Origin: Bordetella genomosp. 13
GTDB lineage: Bacteria; Pseudomonadota; Gammaproteobacteria; Burkholderiales; Burkholderiaceae_B
Reading direction: 5' to 3'
DNA: 64,000 nt
Assembly (NCBI RefSeq): GCF_002119665.1
Contig: NZ_CP021111.1
Span: 4,588,001 to 4,652,000, forward strand
Shown here: positions 56,516 to 64,000 of the stretch, in pieces
How positions within the stretch are numbered: position 1 is the stretch's first letter
Layout: the number at the start of each line of letters is the position of its first letter
Notes under the pieces: model-generated
Database searches by the model: none
Told to the model about the DNA's origin: nothing
Seen by the model: the letters and a program-made list of their open reading frames with translations, nothing else
Made by a program: the position numbers and the translations under genes

Positions 56516-56531
56516 ACACTACATATAGTGG
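56516..56531. promoter_or_regulatory. NrdR box 2 upstream of nrdAB
   Basis: ACACTACATATAGTGG matches the NrdR box consensus (about ACACWATATNTTGTGT) with symmetric CACTA/TAGTG arms. It lies 32 bp from box 1, about three helical turns, the usual spacing for NrdR pairs. It overlaps the candidate -10 element TACACT, so bound NrdR would block RNA polymerase. The nrdR gene itself is at 19981-20460. Confidence 0.85.
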
Positions 56532-56666
56532 TCGCATTACCCGCTGCATCCACCGGCCGCGCATCAGGCCGGCAGTCCTGGCCCAGCGACCTCTCCTCAT
56601 ACGTACCCATTTTTCCCGGACCTGGCGGAAAGCCATGTCCCCATCCGCTTTCGCACAGGAGCTTCC

Positions 56667-59603
56667 ATGCAGACTACGATCGCCTCTGTGACTCGGCCCT
56701 CGGCCGTGCCGCCCTCCTCCAACGACGCGCCCGCCGACGCCGCCTCGGCCGGCCAGTGGTCCAGCTACCACCTGATCCGCCGCAACGGATCGGTGGTGGG
56801 CTTCGAGCCCAGCAAGATCGCCATCGCCATGACCAAGGCCTTCCTGGCCGTCAATGGCGGGCAAGGCGCGGCTTCGGCGCGCGTGCGCGAGCTGGTCGAG
56901 CAACTGACCGCCCAGGTGGTCAACGCCGTGGTGCGCAACCGCCCCAACGGCGGCACCGTCCACATCGAGGACGTGCAGGACCAGGTCGAACTGGCGCTGA
57001 TGCGCTCGGGCCAGCACGACGTGGCGCGCTCCTACGTGCTGTACCGCGAAAAGCGTTCGCAAGAGCGCGCCGCCGCGCACGAACATGAAAAGGCCGCCCC
57101 GGCCGCCCCGCAGGAACCGGCGCTGCACGTCAACGACAACGGCGTGCGCCGTCCGCTGGACATGGCCGCGCTGCGCGCCACCATCGAAGCCGCCGGCGAA
57201 GGCCTGACGCAGTACATCGACACCGAAGCGATCCTGAAGGAAACGGTGAAGAACCTGTACGACGGCGTGCCCGTCGACGAGGTCTACAAGTCCGCCATTC
57301 TGTCTGCCCGTGCCCTGGTGGAAAAAGACCCGGCCTACAGCCAGGTCACCGCGCGACTGCTGCTGCACACGATCCGCAAGGAAGTGCTGGGCGAGGAAGT
57401 CTCGCAGGCCGGCATGCTGACCCGCTACGCCGAGTACTTCCCCACCTTCATCCAGCGCGGCATCGAAGGCGGCCTGCTGGATGCCAAGCTGGCCGAGTAC
57501 GACCTGGCCCGCATCGGCGCCGCGCTGGACGCGCGCCGCGACCTGCAGTTCGGCTACCTCGGCCTGCAAACGCTGTACGACCGCTACTTCCTGCACATCC
57601 GCGGCACCCGCATCGAACTGCCGCAGGTGTTCTTCATGCGCGTGGCCATGGGCCTGGCGCTGCGCGAGACCGATCGCGAAGCGCGCGCCATCGAGTTCTA
57701 CGAGATCCTCTCCTCGTTCGACTTCATGAGCTCCACGCCCACGCTGTTCAATTCGGGCACCCTGCACTCGCAGCTGTCGTCGTGCTACCTGACCACGGTC
57801 TCCGACGACCTGGAAGGCATCTACGAAGCCATCAAGGAAAACGCGCTGCTGGCCAAGTACGCCGGCGGCCTGGGCAACGACTGGACCCCTGTGCGCGCGC
57901 TGCGCAGCCACATCAAGGGCACCAACGGCGAAAGCCAGGGCGTCGTGCCGTTCCTGAAGGTCGTCAACGACACCGCCGTGGCGGTCAACCAGGGCGGCAA
58001 GCGCAAGGGCGCGGTGTGCACGTACCTGGAGACGTGGCACCTGGACATCGAAGAGTTCCTGGAACTGCGCAAGAACACCGGCGACGAGCGCCGCCGCACG
58101 CACGACATGAACACGGCGAACTGGATTCCCGACCTGTTCATGAAGCGCGTCATGGACAACGCCGAGTGGACGCTGTTCTCGCCCTCCGACTGCCCCGACC
58201 TGCACGACAAGTACGGCAAGGAATTCGAAACGGCCTACCTGGGCTATGAAGCCAAGGTCGCCAGCGGCGAACTGAAGCTGTTCAAGAAAATGCCGGCCAT
58301 CTCGCTGTGGCGCAAGATGCTGTCGATGCTGTTCGAAACCGGCCATCCGTGGATCACGTTCAAGGATCCGTGCAACATCCGCTCGCCGCAGCAACACGTC
58401 GGCGTGGTGCACAGCTCGAACCTGTGCACCGAGATCACGCTGAACACCAACGAATCCGAGATCGCCGTGTGCAACCTGGGTTCGGTGAACCTGCCCGCGC
58501 ACATGAAGCCTTCGGCCAACGGCGGCTACGAGCTCGACCACGACAAGCTCAAGCGCACCATCGGCATCGCCATGCGCATGCTCGACAACGTGATCGACAT
58601 CAACTACTACGCCGTCGAGAAGGCGAAGCGGTCGAACGAACGCCATCGTCCGGTGGGCATGGGCATCATGGGCTTCCAGGACTGCCTGCACATGATGCGC
58701 GTGCCGTACGCTTCGCAGACCGCGATCCAGTTCGCCGACGAATCGATGGAAGCCGTGTGCTATCAAGCGTATTGGGCATCGAGCGAACTCGCGCAGGAAC
58801 GCGGCCGCTATCCTTCGTATGAAGGCTCGCTGTGGTCGCGCGGCATCCTGCCGCAAGACTCCATCGCGATGCTGCGCGATGCTCGTGGCGGCAACGTCGA
58901 TGTCGATGAGTCGAGCAAACTCGATTGGTCCTCGTTGCGCGCGCGCATCAAAGAACATGGCATGCGCAACTCGAACTGCATCGCAATCGCCCCAACGGCG
59001 ACGATTTCCAATATCATTGGCGTATCTGCGTGCATCGAACCTACTTATCAGAACTTGTACGTCAAATCGAATCTCTCCGGCGAGTTCACGGTCGTCAACG
59101 ATTACCTCGTGCGTGACCTGAAGAAACTCGGTCTCTGGGACGAAGTCATGGTCGCCGACCTCAAGTACTTCGACGGCAGCCTGTCCCGTATCGATCGCGT
59201 GCCTGCTGAACTCCGCCAACTGTATGCCACCGCGTTCGAAGTCGAACCGGCATGGCTGGTCGAGTGCGCGGCGCGTCGCCAGAAGTGGATCGACCAGGCC
59301 CAATCGCTGAACATCTACATGGCCGGCGCCTCGGGCAAGAAACTCGACGAGACCTACAAGCTTGCGTGGCTGCGTGGCCTGAAGACCACCTACTACCTGC
59401 GCACGCTGGGCGCCACCAGCGCCGAGAAATCCACCGGCCGCGGCGGCGAACTCAACGCCGTCAGCGCCGGCGCAGCACCGGCTGCCGCCGTTGCCGCCAG
59501 CAGCACTCAGGCCCCCAACCTGCCTGAACCCGAAATCGTCGGAGCGGTTTGCACCATGAAGCCGGGCGACCCTGGCTTCGAAGAGTGCGAAGCCTGCCAA
59601 TAA
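56667..59603 (+). CDS. nrdA: Ribonucleoside-diphosphate reductase, alpha subunit (class Ia)
   Basis: A 978-residue subunit that reduces ribonucleoside diphosphates. Two N-terminal ATP-cone repeats appear to be present (about 33-130 and 155-240), as in the Pseudomonas-type enzyme, giving dATP feedback control. Catalytic cysteines lie in [17 protein letters not shown] and CNLGSVNL, and the C-terminal redox pair is ECEAC at the very end. AGGAG is 5 bases before the ATG. Codon use and GC change inside the gene: sampled lines at about 58920-59160 are about 47-57 percent GC, against about 65 percent or more elsewhere. Confidence 0.96.
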   Translation: MQTTIASVTRPSAVPPSSNDAPADAASAGQWSSYHLIRRNGSVVGFEPSKIAIAMTKAFLAVNGGQGAASARVRELVEQLTAQVVNAVVRNRPNGGTVHIEDVQDQVELALMRSGQHDVARSYVLYREKRSQERAAAHEHEKAAPAAPQEPALHVNDNGVRRPLDMAALRATIEAAGEGLTQYIDTEAILKETVKNLYDGVPVDEVYKSAILSARALVEKDPAYSQVTARLLLHTIRKEVLGEEVSQAGMLTRYAEYFPTFIQRGIEGGLLDAKLAEYDLARIGAALDARRDLQFGYLGLQTLYDRYFLHIRGTRIELPQVFFMRVAMGLALRETDREARAIEFYEILSSFDFMSSTPTLFNSGTLHSQLSSCYLTTVSDDLEGIYEAIKENALLAKYAGGLGNDWTPVRALRSHIKGTNGESQGVVPFLKVVNDTAVAVNQGGKRKGAVCTYLETWHLDIEEFLELRKNTGDERRRTHDMNTANWIPDLFMKRVMDNAEWTLFSPSDCPDLHDKYGKEFETAYLGYEAKVASGELKLFKKMPAISLWRKMLSMLFETGHPWITFKDPCNIRSPQQHVGVVHSSNLCTEITLNTNESEIAVCNLGSVNLPAHMKPSANGGYELDHDKLKRTIGIAMRMLDNVIDINYYAVEKAKRSNERHRPVGMGIMGFQDCLHMMRVPYASQTAIQFADESMEAVCYQAYWASSELAQERGRYPSYEGSLWSRGILPQDSIAMLRDARGGNVDVDESSKLDWSSLRARIKEHGMRNSNCIAIAPTATISNIIGVSACIEPTYQNLYVKSNLSGEFTVVNDYLVRDLKKLGLWDEVMVADLKYFDGSLSRIDRVPAELRQLYATAFEVEPAWLVECAARRQKWIDQAQSLNIYMAGASGKKLDETYKLAWLRGLKTTYYLRTLGATSAEKSTGRGGELNAVSAGAAPAAAVAASSTQAPNLPEPEIVGAVCTMKPGDPGFEECEACQ

Positions 59604-59625
59604 GCCGCTACCGGAGAATTCAATC

Positions 59626-60819
59626 ATGCTGAATTGGGAAGACGACAACACCGCGCTGCAACCGACGCAATCGCCGGCCACGCCGGCGGGCGCGCCGGCA
59701 AGCGAGCCGGTGCGCGCCGCCACCGGCGTGTTCGGCGACTCGGCCCTGCCCGCCCCCACGGCGGCCCAGGCCGGGGCCGAGCCGACCGGCGAAGGCGCCG
59801 AGCGCCGCGTTCGCGTGGCCGACAAACGCATCATCAACGGCCAGACCGACGTCAACCAGCTGGTGCCGTTCAAGTACAAGTGGGCCTGGGAAAAATACCT
59901 GGCCACTTGCGCGAACCACTGGATGCCGCAAGAAATCAACATGTCGCGCGACATCGCCCTCTGGAAGAACCCGAACGGGCTCACCGAGGACGAGCGCCGC
60001 ATCGTCAAGCGCAATCTGGGCTTCTTCGTCACGGCCGACTCGCTGGCCGCTAACAACATCGTGCTGGGCACCTACCGCCACATCACGGCCCCCGAATGCC
60101 GCCAGTTCCTGCTGCGTCAGGCATTCGAAGAAGCCATCCACACCCACGCGTACCAGTACATCGTCGAAAGCCTCGACCTCGATGAAGGCGAGATCTTCAA
60201 TGCCTACAATGAAGTGCCGTCCATCCGGGCCAAGGACGAGTTTCTGATCCCGTTCATCGAAGCCATCGCGGATCCCGACTTCAAGACGGGCACGCCCGAA
60301 GCCGATCGCACGCTGCTGAAGTCGCTGATCGTTTTCGCATGCCTGATGGAAGGCCTGTTCTTCTACGTCGGCTTCACCCAGATCCTGGCGCTGGGCCGGC
60401 AGAACAAGATGACGGGCGCCGCCGAACAGTACATGTACATCCTGCGCGATGAATCCATGCACTGCAATTTCGGCATCGACCTCATCAACACCATCAAGCT
60501 CGAGAACCCGCATCTCTGGACGCCGGAATTCCGCGAAGAGATCCGCGACCTGTTCCGCCAGGCCGTCGAACTCGAGTACGCCTACGCCGAGGACACCATG
60601 CCGCGCGGCGTGCTGGGCCTCAATGCTCCCATGTTCAAGTCTTATCTGCGCTTCATCGCCAATCGGCGCTGCCAGCAGATCGGTATCGAACCGCTGTATC
60701 CCCAGGAAGAGAATCCCTTCCCGTGGATGGCGGAAATGATCGACCTCAAGAAGGAACGCAATTTCTTTGAAACGCGCGTGATCGAATACCAAACCGGCGG
60801 CACGCTGAACTGGGAATAG
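59626..60819 (+). CDS. nrdB: Ribonucleoside-diphosphate reductase, beta subunit
   Basis: A 397-residue diiron subunit that generates the radical used by NrdA. The ligand/radical segment reads [15 protein letters not shown] (residues 166-180), matching E-x2-H-x3-Y of E. coli, so the tyrosyl radical residue is kept and the enzyme is class Ia rather than Ic. A further iron-ligand motif DESMHCNF follows. A 60-residue N-terminal extension rich in Ala/Pro precedes the core. It follows nrdA by 22 bp. Confidence 0.96.
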   Translation: MLNWEDDNTALQPTQSPATPAGAPASEPVRAATGVFGDSALPAPTAAQAGAEPTGEGAERRVRVADKRIINGQTDVNQLVPFKYKWAWEKYLATCANHWMPQEINMSRDIALWKNPNGLTEDERRIVKRNLGFFVTADSLAANNIVLGTYRHITAPECRQFLLRQAFEEAIHTHAYQYIVESLDLDEGEIFNAYNEVPSIRAKDEFLIPFIEAIADPDFKTGTPEADRTLLKSLIVFACLMEGLFFYVGFTQILALGRQNKMTGAAEQYMYILRDESMHCNFGIDLINTIKLENPHLWTPEFREEIRDLFRQAVELEYAYAEDTMPRGVLGLNAPMFKSYLRFIANRRCQQIGIEPLYPQEENPFPWMAEMIDLKKERNFFETRVIEYQTGGTLNWE

Positions 60820-60910
60820 CCTTCCCTCGGCCCGACGGCGTTCGAAGCCCGGCAGCATCGGGCTTCGCGCCATGGCTGTTCCGGTAAGGTTGGAGATACG
60901 CAAGACCAAG

Positions 60911-60938
60911 CGGTAGGCGGCCGGAAGGCCGCCTACCG
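60911..60938 (+). other. Strong 12-bp hairpin with GGAA tetraloop
   Basis: CGGTAGGCGGCC and GGCCGCCTACCG are perfect complements around GGAA, a GNRA-type tetraloop on the plus strand. It lacks a following T run, so it is either an mRNA 3' end stabiliser of nrdAB, part of a small RNA, or a mobile-repeat remnant. Confidence 0.6.
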
Positions 60939-60940
60939 GC

Positions 60941-60988
60941 GCCATTTGAAATGGCTCGCGCCTATGAGCGGGGGCCATATCAAATGGC
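60941..60988. promoter_or_regulatory. Tandem 15-bp palindromic sites, 33 bp apart
   Basis: GCCATTTGAAATGGC (60941-60955) and GCCATATCAAATGGC (60974-60988) agree at 13 of 15 positions. Each is palindromic (fully in the first, nearly so in the second). The 33-bp spacing equals about three helical turns, as expected for two dimers of one regulator on the same DNA face. The H1-like gene starts 150 bp downstream. Confidence 0.55.
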
Positions 60989-61138
60989 CGTGCTGAATTC
61001 ATTAGCGCAAGCCGTAGTAGCTGTCGCCCGTACCGGACAGCGGCATGCGCCGATGAATAGCCCGACGTGCAATACGCCATCCGGCGGATTGCGGCGCGGG
61101 TTTATGTTCTGGGACCCCTGAACCTAAGGAGCATGACC

Positions 61139-61708
61139 ATGGCAACCGCCAAGAAGGCCGCCAAGAAGGCGGCGAAGAAGACCGCAGTCAAGAAGGCGAC
61201 TGCAAAGAAGGCTACGCCGGCCAAGAAGGTTGCGGCCAAGAAAGTAGCCGTCAAGAAGGTCGCCGCGAAGAAGACCGCGGTGAAGAAGACTGCAGCCAAG
61301 AAGACCGCAGTCAAGAAGGTAGCAGCCAAGAAGACCGTCGCCAAGAAGGCCCCGGCCAAGAAAGCCGCTGCCAAGAAGACCGCGGTCAAGAAGGTAGCCG
61401 CCAAGAAGGCCGTCGCCAAGAAGGCCCCGGCCAAGAAAGCCGCTGCCAAGAAGGCTCCGGCCAAGAAAGTAGCCGCCAAGAAGGCCGTTGCCAAGAAGGC
61501 AGTCGCCAAGAAGGCTCCGGCGAAGAAGGCCGCTGCCGCCAAGAAGGCTCCGGCCAAGAAGGCTGCCGCTGCCAAAAAGGCTCCGGCCAAGAAGGCTGCC
61601 CCGAAGAAGCCCGCTACGCCCCCCTCGACCGCTGCTGCTCCCGCTGCGAAGCCCGCGCTGAACCCCGCGGCCGCTTGGCCCTTCCCGACCGGCGGCCGTC
61701 CGTCCTAA
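61139..61708 (+). CDS. Histone H1-like DNA-binding protein (BpH1-type)
   Basis: A 189-residue protein made almost entirely of repeats such as [15 protein letters not shown] and APAKK up to about residue 160, then a Pro/Ala tail ending in [10 protein letters not shown]. It resembles eukaryotic H1 C-terminal tails and the Bordetella BpH1 nucleoid protein, whose length varies among strains. Binding is by Lys charge, without sequence preference. ATG at 61139 is chosen over 61133 because AAGGAG then lies 7 bases away rather than 1. Confidence 0.9.
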   Translation: MATAKKAAKKAAKKTAVKKATAKKATPAKKVAAKKVAVKKVAAKKTAVKKTAAKKTAVKKVAAKKTVAKKAPAKKAAAKKTAVKKVAAKKAVAKKAPAKKAAAKKAPAKKVAAKKAVAKKAVAKKAPAKKAAAAKKAPAKKAAAAKKAPAKKAAPKKPATPPSTAAAPAAKPALNPAAAWPFPTGGRPS

Positions 61709-61737
61709 TCGGAACGCGTCACCGCGTCAGCCGTACC

Positions 61738-61767
61738 AAGCCGCCTGGCATCGCCAGGCGGCTTTTC
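61738..61767 (+). terminator. Terminator of the H1-like gene
   Basis: Ten-base-pair arms GCCGCCTGGC (61740-61749) and GCCAGGCGGC (61753-61762), a 3-nt loop and TTTT form a textbook intrinsic terminator 32 bp past the stop. Confidence 0.92.
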
Positions 61768-61901
61768 ATTTCAGGCAAGCGCGTGCACGCCGCGCCCACC
61801 GCAAGACGATTCCTTTATATTCCGGCGTGAGACAATAAACCGCCTTATCGTCCGGCCGGCCTGTGCGCCGGCCAATTCCTGACCACCTTGGCAAACCGTC
61901 C

Positions 61902-62462
61902 ATGCTCGGCGACATCCTCCGCTTTCTGCTAGAAATCATCTTCACGCTGTTCGGTGCGGCGCTGATCCTGCGCGCCTGGATCCATGCGGTCCGCCTGCAT
62001 CCGTTCAACCCGCTTGCCCGGGCCGTATACCAAGGCACCAACTGGCTGGTGGTGCCGCTGCGCAAAATCCTGCCTTCCACCGGCAAGATCGATTGGGCCA
62101 GCCTGCTCGCGGCATGGCTTACCGCCCTGGTCTACATGCTGCTGATGTGGCTGGTCACGGTGGGCTCGCTGGTGCCGCTGGCGTTGTTGCCCGCCACCGC
62201 GGGCGCGGCGCTGCTGATGGCGTGCAAATGGGCGCTGAACCTCATCGTGTGGATGACGCTGATCCAGGCCGTGCTGTCGTGGGTCAATCCCATGGCGCCG
62301 CTGATGCCGCTGCTGCAGACGCTGACCGCGCCGCTGCTCGACCCCATCCGGCAGATCCTGCCGCGCACCGGCATAGACTTCTCGCCGCTGGTGCTGCTGG
62401 TCATCGCGCAGGTCCTGTTGATGATGCTGGCGCGCATCACCTACAGCATGGTCGGGGTGTGA
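61902..62462 (+). CDS. YggT family membrane protein
   Basis: A 186-residue integral membrane protein with two YggT repeats (about 1-90 and 105-186), each with hydrophobic helices and a loop containing RAW..HPFNPL-type or SWVNPMAPL sequence. It is implicated in osmotic tolerance and membrane protein integration, without a defined mechanism. ATG at 61902 precedes the first helix; a GTG at 61863 would add 13 polar residues. Convergent with a lipoprotein gene across a terminator. Confidence 0.9.
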   Translation: MLGDILRFLLEIIFTLFGAALILRAWIHAVRLHPFNPLARAVYQGTNWLVVPLRKILPSTGKIDWASLLAAWLTALVYMLLMWLVTVGSLVPLALLPATAGAALLMACKWALNLIVWMTLIQAVLSWVNPMAPLMPLLQTLTAPLLDPIRQILPRTGIDFSPLVLLVIAQVLLMMLARITYSMVGV

Positions 62463-62540
62463 TGCATCGGCGGATCATATAAGCCCGCCCGGCAAAGAAG
62501 TGGATATCAACTCCACAAATTGAAACAGCCCGGACAAAGA

Positions 62541-62566
62541 AAGCCCGCCTCGAAGGCGGGCTTTTT
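62541..62566. terminator. Bidirectional terminator between yggT-like and glycine-zipper genes
   Basis: Arms AGCCCGCC (62542-62549) and GGCGGGCT (62555-62562) around TCGAA, with T residues after and A residues before the stem. It lies between convergent genes and can end both transcripts. Confidence 0.85.
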
Positions 62567-62600
62567 CGTGCTCGGCGCCTTGGCGCCGGGCATGATCGGA

Positions 62601-63104
62601 TTACATGGGGGCCACGCGAGTGGGGCCGGCGCCGCTGATGACCTGCACGCGCTGACCGACGCTGACCGGCAGATCGGCCTCTTGGGCCACCACGCGGGTT
62701 TCGCCGTTGTCGAGGCGGACGGTGATCTCGAGACCCGAGTTGCGGTTCACGCGGTTCTCGACCGTGTTGCCGGCCAAGGCGCCCAGCAGCGCGCCGCCCA
62801 CCGTGGCGATGGCTCGGCCCGAGCCGCCGCCGATGGCATTGCCCGCGACGCCGCCCAGCGCCGCGCCGCCGATGAGGCCGACGCCGCTGGACTTGTCTTC
62901 TTGAAGCGTGATGGGGCGAACGCCGACGACGGTGCCCGTGCGCACGATCTGTTCGCGCTGTGCCTGGTCGTAGGAGTAGACACCGCTGGAAGCGCTGCGA
63001 TTGGCGCAGCCGGCCAGCGTGGCCATGGATACGGCAACCGCGGCGACGGCAACCCAGCGGCGCCCACGCGGCATGGAAAGGGAAAGGGAATTGGCGCTAG
63101 TCAT
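62601..63104 (-). CDS. Glycine-zipper 2TM lipoprotein (SlyB/PcP-like)
   Basis: A 167-residue outer-membrane lipoprotein. A signal sequence ends at lipobox LAGC (Cys33). A central glycine-zipper region (about 80-125, with GGAALGGVAGNAIGGGSG and GALLGALAGN) forms two helices packing in membranes, followed by a beta-rich tail. ATG at 63104 has AGGAG 5 bases upstream; earlier frame starts are not supported. The SlyB family responds to envelope stress in enterobacteria. Confidence 0.9.
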   Translation of the reverse strand: MTSANSLSLSMPRGRRWVAVAAVAVSMATLAGCANRSASSGVYSYDQAQREQIVRTGTVVGVRPITLQEDKSSGVGLIGGAALGGVAGNAIGGGSGRAIATVGGALLGALAGNTVENRVNRNSGLEITVRLDNGETRVVAQEADLPVSVGQRVQVISGAGPTRVAPM

Positions 63105-63282
63105 TGAGGCTCCTCGTACCAAACTACGCGATGGGGTGATCATACCCCCGGCCACGATAGATTGGCGCTCCGCGCGAAACAGGGTGCAACAGCTACTTGC
63201 GGGCCTTAAGCGGATAGCCGGTATCAGGTGGCCGGCGGCGCCCTGCCGCGGACGATGCCACGGCAAGCGGAACCCGGCCGGG

Positions 63283-64000
63283 TCACCCCGGCAGGCCGAC
63301 GCCATAGGCCGCGCGCATCAGCGAGTCGATCTGCTGGCGCGAGGGCGCATGGTTCTGCGGACCGCGCGACGCGATCTTGATCGCGCCCATCAGGTTGGCC
63401 AGGCGCGCGCTGTCCAGCCAGCTCATGCCGGTGGTCCGGCCATACAGCAGGCCGGCACGGTGCGCGTCGCCGCAGCCGGTAGGATCGACCACGGCCTCGG
63501 GCTTGACCGCGGGAATCTCGACAGTCTGGCCTTCGGTCAGCAGCGTGGCGCCCTGCCCGCCGCGCGTCACCACCACGGCCTGCAGCCCTGCGGCGATGTC
63601 GGCCAGCGAGCGGCCGGTGCGCTGCTCGATGATGCCGGCCTCGTAGTCGTTGGCGGTCAGCACCTGGGCCAGGCCCAGCATGCGCTCGATGTCGGCGCCT
63701 TCGAACAGCGGCATGGCCTGGCCCAGGTCGAACACGAACGGAATGCCCTTGGCATGCAGGCGCTCGGCATGCGCGAACATGCCGGCCTTCGAGTCGGGCG
63801 CGACCACGCCCCACGCGGCGCTGGCGTCGCTGAGATCGTTCTGCGCCGAGAATTCCATGGCCCCGGGATGGAAGGCGGCGATCTGGTTGTCGTCCAGGTC
63901 GGTCGTGATGAAGCACTGCGCGGTATACGTGCCCGGCATCACGCGCAGGCGCGAGACGTCGATGCCCAGGCCCGCAAGCCGTTCGACGTACTCGCCGGCA
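63283..64000 (-). CDS. PfkB-family carbohydrate kinase, 5' end outside window
   Basis: The C-terminal 239 residues of a ribokinase/adenosine-kinase-type protein. The frame continues to base 64000 (complement reads AGEYVERLAGLGIDVS into the visible part), so the start lies beyond the window; the GTG at 63942 is internal. The nucleotide and catalytic signature DPTGCGDAHRAG (with the catalytic Asp in GCGD, in place of GAGD) is present near the end. It transfers phosphate from ATP to a sugar or nucleoside. It is upstream of the glycine-zipper gene on the same strand. Confidence 0.9.
   Translation of the reverse strand, partial: AGEYVERLAGLGIDVSRLRVMPGTYTAQCFITTDLDDNQIAAFHPGAMEFSAQNDLSDASAAWGVVAPDSKAGMFAHAERLHAKGIPFVFDLGQAMPLFEGADIERMLGLAQVLTANDYEAGIIEQRTGRSLADIAAGLQAVVVTRGGQGATLLTEGQTVEIPAVKPEAVVDPTGCGDAHRAGLLYGRTTGMSWLDSARLANLMGAIKIASRGPQNHAPSRQQIDSLMRAAYGVGLPG

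Larger units (their letters stand above)
56369..56666. other. 298-bp nrdAB promoter and leader region
   Basis: No gene is seen. The region holds two NrdR boxes (entered separately). A TACACT (56515-56520) preceded by TGG makes an extended -10 overlapping the second box, and TTAGTG in the first box could serve as the -35 at 16-bp spacing. Transcription would then begin near 56527, leaving about 140 nt of leader up to AGGAG before the nrdA ATG. No cobalamin riboswitch is seen. Confidence 0.6.
60820..61138. other. 319-bp intergenic region nrdB to H1-like gene with several hairpins
   Basis: No coding frame is credible. Perfect hairpins lie at 60843-60867 (arms CGAAGCCCG/CGGGCTTCG, 24 nt past the nrdB stop), 60911-60938 (12-bp arms with a GGAA loop) and 61020-61041 (GCTGTC/GACAGC). 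Two near-identical 15-bp palindromes lie at 60941 and 60974. None has a T run, so they are not classical terminators; an untranslated RNA or operators are possible. Confidence 0.7.

Noticed and set aside
56493..60071. 1192-codon minus-strand open frame
   Set aside because: It lies antisense to nrdA and nrdB; composition shows it is a shadow of high-GC codons.

Overview
The window is a dense, high-GC (about 65-70 percent by eye) stretch of a betaproteobacterial chromosome, most likely Bordetella or a close relative such as Achromobacter (Alcaligenaceae). The evidence is: four orphan Bug/TctC-type periplasmic receptors, each placed in its own small catabolic operon; a lysine-rich histone H1-like protein of the Bordetella BpH1 kind; and typical betaproteobacterial gene orders (glyA-nrdR, tyrS/M23 peptidase/anmK/erpA, rplM-rpsI, pmbA/yjgA). 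No insertion sequence, prophage or CRISPR array was seen. Both edges cut genes: an AMP-forming ligase on the left and a PfkB-family kinase on the right.

Layout, left to right. 1-2030: tail of a lower-GC acyl-CoA ligase, then tRNA-Ser(GGA) with its terminator and a 15-bp tandem repeat. 2031-3668: Aer-like aerotaxis receptor. 3684-9512: a catabolic island with a divergent GntR regulator, a methylaspartate ammonia-lyase-like enzyme, a Bug receptor, an MmgE/PrpD protein and an MFS transporter. 9561-14732: phhB, then the stress operon prkA-yeaH-spoVR behind a near-perfect sigma-54 promoter. 15178-16978: ribD-ribE. 17161-18688: a cysteine hydrolase and a GlxA-type regulator. 18736-21772: dacC, nrdR, glyA. 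21978-26673: a tricarballylate/citrate (tcu) operon with a Bug receptor. 26725-37867: housekeeping (PEBP protein, tyrS, M23 peptidase, anmK, erpA, argC, rpsI, rplM, pmbA, yjgA, carboxylesterase).

37896-41707: LysR, Bug, DUF1446 and DUF4387, an operon of unknown chemistry. 41730-47493: a Pat-type protein acetyltransferase, gltX, an MFS transporter and a small lipoprotein. 47655-52178: Bug, GntR, a LeuC/LeuD-like hydratase and an isocitrate-lyase-family enzyme, resembling the last steps of dimethylmaleate breakdown. 52277-56368: an Lrp regulator divergent from a giant indolepyruvate ferredoxin oxidoreductase. 56667-60819: nrdAB behind two NrdR boxes. 61139-64000: H1-like protein, YggT, a glycine-zipper lipoprotein and the PfkB kinase.

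Two themes link the genes. First, uptake-coupled carboxylate catabolism: four units each combine a Bug receptor with a dedicated regulator and enzymes. The most unusual has a methylaspartate-lyase relative whose general base His and two substrate-binding Gln positions appear to be replaced. Second, the window holds both the regulator NrdR and its target promoter, the tandem NrdR boxes before nrdAB. Start codons were re-chosen from Shine-Dalgarno spacing and family alignments; homology calls are from sequence recognition only, with no database search.
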